Of a DNA stretch of 52,964 nt, positions 30,866 through 39,298 are shown piece by piece. The first letter of the stretch is position 1. Every line of letters starts with the position of its first letter. Source of the stretch: a virus; IMG/VR virus record IMGVR_UViG_3300037351_000019, positions 1 to 52,964 of that record; one strand, 5' to 3'. The translations under genes were made by a program, and so were the position numbers. The notes under the pieces were generated by a model. The model was given only the letters and a program-made list of their open reading frames with translations. It did no database searches and was not told the origin of the DNA.

Positions 30866-33555
30866 TCACCACTGTCGGCGAAGCCCAGATCATTGTTAGA
30901 GCAAATACCGCCCAGGTCAAAGAGGACTTGGCTGCAACTGACGTCGCCTCCGATGGTTCTCTAGCAACGAAGGCCGGTGATGCCGGCGAGGATGCGGGCG
31001 CTGCGCTGTCGAGTGGTTTCGGCCAAGGTGCGAAAGACATTGGAAAAGACGCCGAGAAGGACGCCGAAGAGAGCACCAGTCGAATCAAGGCACTGTATGA
31101 GGACGTCGGTTCCAAAGCCTCAAATACGTTGTCGAACTTCGGCGTTCCTTCGGCGCTACTAAAAGGAAACGCCGTCGCCGCACTAAGTATCGGTGCTGTC
31201 GCTGCGGTCGCAGTGAAGTTCGGCTCCGACATGCAAAAAGCCGATGCCTCAATCGCTACTTCTGCGGGGATAACAGTGAAGGCCGCGACCGATATCGGCA
31301 ATGCCTTCCTAGATACTGGCGGAAAGGTCGAGTTCTCGGGGATCAAGCAAGCACAGTCATTCGCAACCGTCGCTGGTGAACTCAAAGCCGTACAAGGCGG
31401 GGCGTTATCGACCGCCGACGCGAACAAGTTCATGGCCTCGTCGATGGACTTGGCCTCAGCGAGCGGTGACGACTTAACGGATACGTCTCAAACGCTTGCT
31501 GGTGTCCTCCAAGCATTCCAGATGCCGATCAAAGATACCGCATCAGCAGCGAATATTCTTTTCAACGCGACGAGTCAGACCGGAGAAAGTCTCGATACGC
31601 TCGCGACTGCTCTTGAGACGACGAAATCGAAACTCGGCGCGACTTCCCCGCCCTTGTCATCGTTGACCGCCCTTGTCGTTGACATGACGCACGCAGGAAT
31701 CACCGGGCGATCGGCGCTGACGGGAGTCAACACCGCACTAACAGGACTCTTAGGTGCGGCCACTGGAACGACGAAGGCCAATCTCTTAGCCAACTCGACT
31801 CTGAAGCAGTACGGAGTCAATGCGTTGCAGGCCAACGGTCAGTTGACCCCGCTCTCAACTATCATCGAAAAGCTCGCTCCGAAATATGCGACGATGACCC
31901 AGGCGCAGCAACTCGCAACGTCGACGATAATCTTCGGTTCGGGCGCAGCCAAGCAGATGACCGCCGTCATCAACGCCGGGACGACTGCGTTCGTGAATTC
32001 GACCAACGCAGTGACGAAGAACAACGCAGTAACAAATGCTGCCGCACTTCAGCAGGACACACTGTCTGGAAAGTTTGCCACTCTGAAATCAGCCGTTAGT
32101 GACGACGTAACAGAACTCGGTCAAGGTCTCGTCCCAGTCTTGACTGAAGTCGTTGGTGCTGCGCTTCCCGTCATCAAGGCCCTCGTTGATGTCGTTGGAT
32201 GGTTCGAGAAAGGTTCGACTGAAGCGAAGATCGTCGCTGGTGTGATTCTCGCGACATTGGCGCCGGCACTGCTCAAGATGGCCTCTGACGCAGTGACGTC
32301 GGCGGCACGCTCAGTCGTCGCGTTCGTCACGATGGACAAGGCAGCGACGACGACGGCAACGACCGTGGCGACGGAGGCAGGCGCAACGGGAGCCTCAATT
32401 GAAACCATTGGCGCGGCCGCCACGGAGACTGCGGGCGTCGTTGAAGGCGAGACCGTCGCGATGAGCGCAGCATTTACCGCCATGCTTGGTCCTATCGCTG
32501 CGGTAGGCGCAGCGATTCTCGGTCTCAAAGAACTCGGTGATCACGTCACCTTGGGTAACGAGGTGAACAGTTCGTCAGGGTTGCAGGCCAAATACGACCA
32601 AGCGGCCAAGGGTGCGAAGTCGACGAAGCAACTGGACGATACGAATAAGGCGTTCGAAGAACTCGCGAAGGTCGCCGGATTCACCTTGCAACTCAAAACC
32701 TCACTTGACGCGAACACGAAAGCACTTGAAGGCCCGGAGAACCGTCAGTTCGCGCCATCGAACTTCACCGACACGAAGCGCGCCATCGACGCCTACATCA
32801 ATCCTCCGAACACGGCTGCGCAAAAAGCGGCAGCCGCCGCGAAGAAGAAGGCCGAAGAAGCAGCGAAGAAATCCGCGACGGCCGCAGCGGAGGCCGCGAA
32901 GAAAACCGGCGATGCAATCGTCAAAGCCCAAACCGATTTGACTACCGAAGTCGTCGCGGCGATCAAAGAACCTCTCTCGAAGGGCGTTGAACAACTCAAA
33001 GCTTTAGGAGTACCAGCGAACAAGGCCACGCAGGTCTTGAAGGACGCCGTCAAGCCCTTCACTGACGCAGTGACGGCCTTGGAGAAGGCGGGTTTCACTG
33101 CCGTAGAAGCAGTGAAGATCGCCGACGCTGGTCAGGCTGAACTCACGAAGGAGGCCAAGACCGCAGCAGCAGCGGCCAAGGCTGCGGCAAAGAAGGCTGT
33201 GGATGACACGACGTCAAGTCTGACCGCACTCACGGTGAACGGAATCGCAGTCTCAGGTTCCATCTACCGCGCGGCCATTGGTGCGGCCTACAAGATTCAA
33301 ACTGGCGCGAACCTGAATGCCACTGGCAACGTTTCACCGGTAACGCCTCCGATCGTCTCGGCGCCAATCGCTCCCGCGCCAACGCAGTCGCTCAGTCGCG
33401 GTGTCGTCTTTGAGTCCGGTGCGATTCAGATTCACCCAGCACCAGGGAATGACGCGGCCTCACTTGCGGCGACGAAGAGTTACATTGACCAGATGCTGCG
33501 ACAACTCACGAGCGAACTCCGAGGGGGAGTATCAATGACGAGTGTGATCCGATGA
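30856..33555 (+). CDS. Tape measure protein
   Basis: Encodes 899 residues from the GTG at 30856 (ATG at 30862 is an alternative). The N-terminal 130 are helical. A phage tail tape-measure core follows (about 130-430; SQTLAGVLQAFQMPIKDT, ATALETTKSKLGATSPPLSS), then hydrophobic membrane-like helices (about 455-560), a long Ala/Lys coiled coil (about 655-800) and a C-terminal segment. It sets tail length and probably forms a channel during DNA entry. At about 1.5 angstrom per residue it predicts a tail of roughly 130 nm. Confidence 0.9.
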   Translation: MAMITTVGEAQIIVRANTAQVKEDLAATDVASDGSLATKAGDAGEDAGAALSSGFGQGAKDIGKDAEKDAEESTSRIKALYEDVGSKASNTLSNFGVPSALLKGNAVAALSIGAVAAVAVKFGSDMQKADASIATSAGITVKAATDIGNAFLDTGGKVEFSGIKQAQSFATVAGELKAVQGGALSTADANKFMASSMDLASASGDDLTDTSQTLAGVLQAFQMPIKDTASAANILFNATSQTGESLDTLATALETTKSKLGATSPPLSSLTALVVDMTHAGITGRSALTGVNTALTGLLGAATGTTKANLLANSTLKQYGVNALQANGQLTPLSTIIEKLAPKYATMTQAQQLATSTIIFGSGAAKQMTAVINAGTTAFVNSTNAVTKNNAVTNAAALQQDTLSGKFATLKSAVSDDVTELGQGLVPVLTEVVGAALPVIKALVDVVGWFEKGSTEAKIVAGVILATLAPALLKMASDAVTSAARSVVAFVTMDKAATTTATTVATEAGATGASIETIGAAATETAGVVEGETVAMSAAFTAMLGPIAAVGAAILGLKELGDHVTLGNEVNSSSGLQAKYDQAAKGAKSTKQLDDTNKAFEELAKVAGFTLQLKTSLDANTKALEGPENRQFAPSNFTDTKRAIDAYINPPNTAAQKAAAAAKKKAEEAAKKSATAAAEAAKKTGDAIVKAQTDLTTEVVAAIKEPLSKGVEQLKALGVPANKATQVLKDAVKPFTDAVTALEKAGFTAVEAVKIADAGQAELTKEAKTAAAAAKAAAKKAVDDTTSSLTALTVNGIAVSGSIYRAAIGAAYKIQTGANLNATGNVSPVTPPIVSAPIAPAPTQSLSRGVVFESGAIQIHPAPGNDAASLAATKSYIDQMLRQLTSELRGGVSMTSVIR

Positions 33556-33944
33556 GCGACGCAACTATCACTGACGGGACGACGACGATCACCTTCATTG
33601 GAAATCCCGATTTCAAACCGCTCATCCACAACAACGGCGCAGCGTACTACCCACTGGACTACCCCTACACCGTGTTGACAGTTGACGTAGCTCGAAGAGG
33701 TGGGACGTGGACGATGGTCGCTATTGACCCTGATACCGGGACATCATCCCAGGCCGCTGATGATGCATTGTGGGCCATGCTGATGGAGAACGTTCCGTTG
33801 ACGATCACTTTCCCCGACGGCTCGACGATGGTCGTTGGACTAGACCCCGCGACTGATCCAGTCGGAACCGCGCAGTATTCCATTTGGCTGAATAACTACG
33901 TCAACACCTGGACGGTGAAGTTCTTCGAAGTCGACGAGGCGTAA
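33552..33944 (+). CDS. Small tail-tip protein
   Basis: Encodes 130 residues, overlapping the tape measure stop by ATGA. It is beta-rich (TTTITFIGNPDFKP, TVLTVDVARRGGTWTMV) with an aromatic C-terminus. It lies between tape measure and tail hub genes, where the distal tail protein is normally encoded. The family was not recognised with certainty. Confidence 0.6.
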   Translation: MSDATITDGTTTITFIGNPDFKPLIHNNGAAYYPLDYPYTVLTVDVARRGGTWTMVAIDPDTGTSSQAADDALWAMLMENVPLTITFPDGSTMVVGLDPATDPVGTAQYSIWLNNYVNTWTVKFFEVDEA

Positions 33945-35662
33945 TGGCGGGGCAGTTATACGGAACCGACATTGATGGCGTCTCAATCGCTGATTGGCTC
34001 GCGGCGTACACCGTCCCGATTCTCAATCCAATCGGCTACGTCGAAATCTGGACAAGCATCAACGCTGGCTACACGTCACAGACGCTTCTCGGGACGTTCA
34101 GCTATGTCTCGGGAACGGTGAAGATTGACCGCTCAAACATCATCCGTCGCACTGCAACTGACATCGTCATCCTCAATGACCTCGACAACGACCCCGGCGG
34201 GAATCTCTTGCCAATCGCGGGCACTGACGATGGATGGTTCTCGCCGTACGGGAATGAGATGCGGATCTATAAAGGCACCAATGTCCCAACGAGTGGGACC
34301 GCAGCATCATGGTTAGGTTCTGGTCCGCCTGCCGTCCCATTCACTGTGGTAACCGGTGGGAGCGATAACGGAGTTTTCATCGTCCCTGACCTTCGGCCTG
34401 ATTATGTGTTCACCGTCGCGCCGGGAACGTACACGACCATTGCGGACTTGATGACGGCATTGAATGCAGCGATAGGGAACATCACGGGTAATCCTTTCTC
34501 GGACTACGGAGTGTTCACTTATGGATTCACGAGTGGATGCGAGTGGAACACGCCCGGCGTAGAGGGTAATCAATTCATCGAAGATACCTCTAGCAACTCG
34601 GGAATCATCCAAGCGTGGATCGGTGAAGGACTTCTTGGACCGTACTCATTCACGCTCACTGGCGGCACCGACTCAGTCGTTGCGACGTATGCGCAACTCG
34701 GAGTGTTCTTGATTGATGAGGTCGACATCAACCGAGACGCGAACGGGATGATCTTCAGCGGAACGATGAGCGACCGCATGGAATGGTTATCAAGATTATC
34801 GTTCCAACAAGCGTTCACCGGAGGCATTGTCCCTGGTGAGACGGTCACAGACGCCATCGTCGAGATAATCACGAATGCGGGTACCAGTTGGGGCTACACG
34901 ATGGAACCGTTCCCCGGCCTCGGTGCGATCTCTGATGCGGAACTCATCGACTCGCCCTCTCCACCGGCTCAATACGCGATAGGCGATGACCCCTCGAAAC
35001 TCGCGACCGACCTTGCGGCGGCGTACGGGTGTGTTCTCTACTTCGATTGTACCGGAACGATTCAGTTGGACCTCGTACCGGATCCGTCGAGCATCGTCCC
35101 GTGCGTTGAATACTTGTCGAACACTTCCACGTCTCCCTACACGATTTCTCGAGCGATAAGCAACCAACAAGTCCCGAATGTCATCTGTGTCGAATCAAGT
35201 GGGACCAAAGCCAACCCTCCAGTCACAGTGTGGTGGTGGGATTCGTACCCTGGATCTCCTACGTTCTACGCCGATGCGCCCGCGCACTGGGAAGACCCTC
35301 AATACACGTTGCCTGCGAACGCCGGGACCTATTCAGTGCTCTTGCAGAAGTTCACTACGAACATCCAACAAGGCGCCCCCGATGCGGCGCAAGCGATGGC
35401 ACTCGCAATTGGCCTTACCTCGATCGGCTCACTTGAGAAATCCACGTTCACATTGAGAGACCAACCAGCACACGATATTGATGATGTGATAACCGTCTAC
35501 AACCCGATTGCGGGTATCCCGGCCGACACGGGGATGAGTCAGGGACCCAACTCATCGGCCGACGGGTTCAACTACATCCTTGACCAGGTGACTATTGATC
35601 TGACGGCTGGCGGCCAGGGGACCCAAGCAGTCGGTCGATTGGTCTGGGCGCCTCCCTCATGA
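33944..35662 (+). CDS. Tail hub/minor tail protein
   Basis: Encodes 572 residues. The first 120 (KIDRSNIIRRTATDIVILND) and last 230 (IGDDPSKLATDLAAAYGC, HDIDDVITVYNPIA) match the gp27-like hub proteins of actinophages, often with DUF5047-type N-termini. A module at about residues 130-265 (FTVAPGTYTTIADLMTAL...TGNPF) is inserted between the hub domains and is related to the C-terminus of the protein encoded at 10311. The hub anchors the tail tip and contacts the cell surface. Confidence 0.75.
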   Translation: MAGQLYGTDIDGVSIADWLAAYTVPILNPIGYVEIWTSINAGYTSQTLLGTFSYVSGTVKIDRSNIIRRTATDIVILNDLDNDPGGNLLPIAGTDDGWFSPYGNEMRIYKGTNVPTSGTAASWLGSGPPAVPFTVVTGGSDNGVFIVPDLRPDYVFTVAPGTYTTIADLMTALNAAIGNITGNPFSDYGVFTYGFTSGCEWNTPGVEGNQFIEDTSSNSGIIQAWIGEGLLGPYSFTLTGGTDSVVATYAQLGVFLIDEVDINRDANGMIFSGTMSDRMEWLSRLSFQQAFTGGIVPGETVTDAIVEIITNAGTSWGYTMEPFPGLGAISDAELIDSPSPPAQYAIGDDPSKLATDLAAAYGCVLYFDCTGTIQLDLVPDPSSIVPCVEYLSNTSTSPYTISRAISNQQVPNVICVESSGTKANPPVTVWWWDSYPGSPTFYADAPAHWEDPQYTLPANAGTYSVLLQKFTTNIQQGAPDAAQAMALAIGLTSIGSLEKSTFTLRDQPAHDIDDVITVYNPIAGIPADTGMSQGPNSSADGFNYILDQVTIDLTAGGQGTQAVGRLVWAPPS

Positions 35663-36270
35663 GCGATACTCCCTCGTCGCAACTGCACGCGAGACTTCGT
35701 GACGTCGCGGACGCGGTGAGATCACAGGCAAACGTCGCGGTCCCAAAACAGACGATCACTCGTCTCGTGTGGGCTGTGGTCGTCACGGTGAATGCGTACA
35801 CGGTCGACGTCGCTCCGGGCGGCGCGACGGACGGCTCGCAGTGGTCCGACGTTAGTTTTCAGGGTTGGTATCAGCCAACGGAGGGCGACAACGTTCTTGT
35901 CATGGTCGACGGGTCCGACCGAATAATTCTTGGGACGATGGCCGGCGCCGGTGGTGGGATTCAGTCGTCTTTGGCTTACGCGATACTTGGACCGATTCCC
36001 AATCAAACATTTCCCGGCGTATTCGTGCCGAGCGGCAATGCGTATGTCGTCGGTGCGAAGGGAAAGACGAGCGCGGGATCACTCACGATGAAAGTGCAAG
36101 TCAATGGTTCTGACGTCACGGGGCTGACTGGACTGAGCGTGACCACCTCCGCAACCGCGTGGACATGCACGCCATATCGGATCCCCAATCTGACGGAGGT
36201 TCGCGGGGTTTCGACGAGTTCAACCGGAACGGGTGATATGTCCTTCAGCATCCTGACCGCGACGGTCTAG
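35659..36270 (+). CDS. Tail-tip protein with OB-like domain
   Basis: Encodes 203 residues. A helical start (LHARLRDVADAVRSQANV) is followed by a beta-barrel (TRLVWAVVVTVNAYTVDVAP to DRIILGTMAG) of the kind found in central spike/OB-fold tip proteins, then a C-terminal beta domain (LTMKVQVNGSDVTG). It overlaps the hub gene by 4 bases. Likely part of the tail tip. Confidence 0.6.
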   Translation: MSDTPSSQLHARLRDVADAVRSQANVAVPKQTITRLVWAVVVTVNAYTVDVAPGGATDGSQWSDVSFQGWYQPTEGDNVLVMVDGSDRIILGTMAGAGGGIQSSLAYAILGPIPNQTFPGVFVPSGNAYVVGAKGKTSAGSLTMKVQVNGSDVTGLTGLSVTTSATAWTCTPYRIPNLTEVRGVSTSSTGTGDMSFSILTATV

Positions 36271-37199
36271 TGTCGACTCCGACCGAGACCTTACTTTCGA
36301 CGCCGTTCTCAGTCTCGCCCTATCAGCCCTACGCAATCTGTTCTGGCAGTGACGGGCGGCTCTGGTTCACCACGAGCGACGTCTACGTGGGTGCGATGAC
36401 GACCGCTGGCGTCGTGAGTACCTACTCGACCCCCGCACTCAGTGGTCAAGGACCGATCGTCGCGGGGCCTGACGGGAATCTCTGGATTCTCTATGGATAT
36501 GTCGGGGTCTACACCGATATCGCACAGGTCGACACCAGCGGGACGGTATTGAACACGTGGAACCTCACGACCGGTCTGGGAAGCCTCTGCGTCGGAGCGG
36601 ACGGGAACCTCTACGGAACGTCACCGACGACGAACGTCTTAGTACGAATAACCATGAGCGGCGTTCAGACCGCACTCACTGTCACCGGAGCGGTCGCGTT
36701 CGGTCAAGCGATCTGTTCGGCGGCCGACGGGAACTTAATGATCCCTCGCTACGTTCTTTCCTCGGTCTACGAGGTTGACCTCACTGGGACTTTGGTCGCC
36801 ACTTACACGGCCAGTGGTTTTGATGCTGCTGGGATTGCGTTGGGCGGCGACGGGAACTACTGGATCTCTGACGACAACAACGTGTGGCAGATGACGCCGA
36901 GCGGATCGTTCACGGACTTTCCTTCTTCTGGCACGCACGCCTACTACAACGTGGTCCCAACCGGTGATTCGATCTGGTTCACTACGTCAACGTCAGGGGA
37001 TAACTATGCGGCCCTGGTCAGTGACTACTCAGGGGATTTGACACAGGTCGAAATCACCGACGGCACACTCATCTACCCCGGCGGCTACGGCTCCTGTGTC
37101 GGACCGGATGGGAACCTCTACTTCACCGACTCGACCAATGACGTGATTTGGAAGGTCGGGATTTCCACGGGCGGCGCTCAGATAATCATGATGTTGTAG
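36270..37199 (+). CDS. Seven-bladed beta-propeller tail protein (Vgb/NHL-like)
   Basis: Encodes 309 residues from a GTG. Seven repeats of the blade motif are visible, each ending in a GPDGNLWF-type turn (SGSDGRLWFT, AGPDGNLWIL, VGADGNLYGT, SAADGNLMIP, GGDGNYWISD, PTGDSIWFTT, VGPDGNLYFT). This is the pattern of virginiamycin B lyase and NHL/SMP-30 propellers. No clear catalytic His/Glu set was found, so binding seems more likely than catalysis. As the last tail gene it may be a receptor-binding module. Confidence 0.7.
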   Translation: MSTPTETLLSTPFSVSPYQPYAICSGSDGRLWFTTSDVYVGAMTTAGVVSTYSTPALSGQGPIVAGPDGNLWILYGYVGVYTDIAQVDTSGTVLNTWNLTTGLGSLCVGADGNLYGTSPTTNVLVRITMSGVQTALTVTGAVAFGQAICSAADGNLMIPRYVLSSVYEVDLTGTLVATYTASGFDAAGIALGGDGNYWISDDNNVWQMTPSGSFTDFPSSGTHAYYNVVPTGDSIWFTTSTSGDNYAALVSDYSGDLTQVEITDGTLIYPGGYGSCVGPDGNLYFTDSTNDVIWKVGISTGGAQIIMML

Positions 37200-37227
37200 G
37201 TGTCCGTGAAACTCTCGACATCGAAAG

Positions 37228-37233
37228 TAATCT
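37228..37233 (+). promoter_or_regulatory. Leaderless-type -10 box (TAATCT) of the endolysin gene
   Basis: TAATCT is six bases before the ATG at 37240, in a 40-base gap with no ribosome-binding site. An identical hexamer at the same distance precedes the GTG at 38798, so the two lysis genes may share a promoter class. Confidence 0.55.
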
Positions 37234-37239
37234 GAACCC

Positions 37240-37845
37240 ATGAGCTACAACCGCGATAACGCCGGCGCTGCTGCGCTTGAGTTCGCTCGACAACTGGACG
37301 GCAAGCCCTACGTCTACGGGGGGACGTGGCCGCAATCAGGTGGAACCGACTGTGACGGACTCGTGACGTGGGCCTACGCGCAAGTCGGTGTTCACTTGAT
37401 TCGACCGACCGAGACGACCTACAAGGAATACCCGATCGGCAACAGTGTGCCGTATGAGGTCGGTGACCTGATATTCATTCCCGGCGCGCCGATCGATCCC
37501 AACCCGGGTCACGTCATGATGTACGTCGGGCCCGGACTCGTTTTCCAAGCCGAAGAGACCGGAACACTCATCGGGCAGTTCCCCTACGACACCGACAACT
37601 TTGAGTTCCGCACTCGCCCAGCTTTAGCACTACCTCTGCCGCCTAAGCCAACGACTAATCCCACAGCGGCGCAACTGACGAAGGCTGGCCTCGTGTTACT
37701 CACGACGAAGGCGCAGGTCAACCTTGCAGTTGCGAACAAGTGGACCGTGTTCTACTGGGGAGGGTTGATGTTTCGACCAGACGTGAATCTCAATATCGCC
37801 GCCAATCGGTTGTACGCGAACAAGAACTATCGGAAACACCGATAA
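37240..37845 (+). CDS. NlpC/P60 endopeptidase endolysin
   Basis: Encodes 201 residues. The catalytic domain (1-125) has the Cys site in GGTDCDGLVTWAY (Cys at about residue 38) and the His in DPNPGHVMMYVG (about 89), with the PYVYGGTWP entry motif. These enzymes cut peptide cross-links, typically gamma-D-Glu-meso-diaminopimelate, in peptidoglycan. A Pro-rich linker (PLPPKPTTNPT) leads to a C-terminal 60-residue domain, probably for wall binding. It heads the lysis cassette. Confidence 0.82.
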   Translation: MSYNRDNAGAAALEFARQLDGKPYVYGGTWPQSGGTDCDGLVTWAYAQVGVHLIRPTETTYKEYPIGNSVPYEVGDLIFIPGAPIDPNPGHVMMYVGPGLVFQAEETGTLIGQFPYDTDNFEFRTRPALALPLPPKPTTNPTAAQLTKAGLVLLTTKAQVNLAVANKWTVFYWGGLMFRPDVNLNIAANRLYANKNYRKHR

Positions 37846-37848
37846 CTT

Positions 37849-38508
37849 GTGCTCGGCGTCATCGTCCAACAGACCGCGCCACACGTGTCGTCATTCACAG
37901 AGATCGCTGACGGACTCATCATCGCGATGCTCACGGGGCTCGGCGTCTACGTCGCGAAGCAGTTCAAGTTCGTCCACGAACTACGAGAGTTCATCGTCGG
38001 GCGCCCTAAGAGCGACCTTGAACCGGAGCCACCGCCCGGATTCATGGAACAGATCAAAGACGCCAACGCGAACGCCGCTACCGCTATCGCGGCGACGAGA
38101 GCCGCTACCGCTGAGACGAAGGAAAACTCCGAAGCCGTACTCGCGATGTCAACTCGTTTCGGGCAACAGAACGGCACGGTACTGAAGATTCAAGACGACG
38201 TCGTGAGCCTGCACAACTCCGTCGCAAACATCGAGACAACGCTGTCTGAGATTGCCGGTAAGCCCCCCGCCTCAGTCGCCGAGGTCAAAGAGGCCCTCGC
38301 CTCGGAGCATGAAGCGAGCGAAGCGCGTCAGGCGGACATCCTGGGTGCTATTCAGCACGACACCGCCGCGCTCGTGAAGGACTCAAAGCCTGATGCTGGA
38401 AGTAGTTCGCGTGACGTGCTGGACGAACAGACCCGCGTATTGGGCGAGATTGTCGACGAACAGAGTCGAGTGAAAGAAGAACGGCGAAAAGACGACGAGG
38501 GAGCCTAG
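37849..38508 (+). CDS. Membrane-anchored coiled-coil protein
   Basis: Encodes 219 residues from a GTG four bases after the endolysin stop. One hydrophobic helix near residues 18-37 (GLIIAMLTGLGVYVAKQF) is followed by a long Ala/Glu-rich coiled coil (about 70-200) and an acidic end. A lysis accessory, spanin-like or holin-partner role fits the position, but no family was recognised. Confidence 0.6.
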   Translation: MLGVIVQQTAPHVSSFTEIADGLIIAMLTGLGVYVAKQFKFVHELREFIVGRPKSDLEPEPPPGFMEQIKDANANAATAIAATRAATAETKENSEAVLAMSTRFGQQNGTVLKIQDDVVSLHNSVANIETTLSEIAGKPPASVAEVKEALASEHEASEARQADILGAIQHDTAALVKDSKPDAGSSSRDVLDEQTRVLGEIVDEQSRVKEERRKDDEGA

Positions 38509-38517
38509 GCTTCGGAT

Positions 38518-38586
38518 ATGCGCGGTTGGCTCATCCCGGTTCTCATCATCGTCGTGATTCTGATCCTTCTTGGCGCGTTTCACTAA
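38518..38586 (+). CDS. 22-residue membrane peptide
   Basis: MRGWLIPVLIIVVILILL... is almost entirely a single membrane helix. Such minimal helices are common in actinophage lysis cassettes. TAGGCT lies six bases before the ATG, the same spacing as the leaderless promoters, and no close ribosome-binding site exists. Position between membrane genes supports a real gene. Confidence 0.5.
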   Translation: MRGWLIPVLIIVVILILLGAFH

Positions 38587-38598
38587 CGAAAGGTCATC

Positions 38599-38784
38599 AT
38601 GACTAACCCTTCACCGACTCGCAGGCGTTACCGCCTTCCAATCTGGCTCATCCTCGCCATCGTGATGTTCGCTCTCATGATCATCGTGGCCTCAGGAGCG
38701 GCCTTCATCACCAGTTGGGCCGTGTGGCTCGGCGCTGGTCTGATTGCGGTCTGTCTGCACCTGTGGTTCGCCACGGAGCTCTGA
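38599..38784 (+). CDS. Holin-like protein with two membrane helices
   Basis: Encodes 61 residues with AAAGG before the ATG. A basic N-terminus (SPTRRRYRLP) precedes two membrane helices (about 15-37 and 42-58) separated by a short turn. Small size, two helices and the position after the endolysin are typical of holins, which open the membrane to release or activate the endolysin. Confidence 0.6.
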   Translation: MTNPSPTRRRYRLPIWLILAIVMFALMIIVASGAAFITSWAVWLGAGLIAVCLHLWFATEL

Positions 38785-38785
38785 T

Positions 38786-38791
38786 TAATCT
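38786..38791 (+). promoter_or_regulatory. Leaderless-type -10 box (TAATCT) before the second holin-like gene
   Basis: TAATCT lies immediately after the previous stop and six bases before the GTG at 38798. No ribosome-binding site is present. Identical in sequence and spacing to the box at 37228. Confidence 0.55.
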
Positions 38792-38797
38792 CGCCCC

Positions 38798-39298
38798 GTG
38801 AGTTGGCTTTCGCACCAATGGTTCACGTGGTGGTGGAGTTCGGACAAGGGCAATGGCCCCGAGAATATTCAGTGGACGATCCTTGCACTTATCGCCGCAT
38901 CATTCCTTATCCCCGCCGTGCGAAACTTCTTCAAACGGCTGGAGTCGAAGGTCGACCACGTAATCACCAACCACCCTGACATACCCGAATACGATGAGGC
39001 GAAGGCAGAATTCGAGAAGTGGGAACATTGGCTCGTGACGCTCGTCAAGAGCCTTTCGAAAAGGAGAAGCATGACCAAGAAGAATGACCGCAGGTTCGAA
39101 GCACTTCACGACAAGGTTGATGCAAATCACGCGGAGGTCTTGAAGCGACTGGAAGCGAACCAGACGAAGACGCAGAGTCTTCTCTTCGATCACCACGTCG
39201 ACACCATCGAGGCATTGAAGCCGAAGCCGCGCGTGAGAAAGCCTGTGAAGAAGGTCGCCAAAAAAGCGGCTCCTGCAAAGAAGGCGGCGAAGGGATGA
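38798..39298 (+). CDS. Holin-like membrane protein with Lys/Ala-rich tail
   Basis: Encodes 166 residues from a GTG. A Trp-rich N-terminus (HQWFTWWWSS), one membrane helix (about 25-43), a charged helical middle, and a C-terminal Lys/Ala tail (KKVAKKAAPAKKAAKG) resembling histone H1-like basic repeats. Actinophage holins often have this Trp-rich start plus single helix. The basic tail would bind acidic polymers or nucleic acid. Coupled by ATGA to the next gene. Confidence 0.55.
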   Translation: MSWLSHQWFTWWWSSDKGNGPENIQWTILALIAASFLIPAVRNFFKRLESKVDHVITNHPDIPEYDEAKAEFEKWEHWLVTLVKSLSKRRSMTKKNDRRFEALHDKVDANHAEVLKRLEANQTKTQSLLFDHHVDTIEALKPKPRVRKPVKKVAKKAAPAKKAAKG

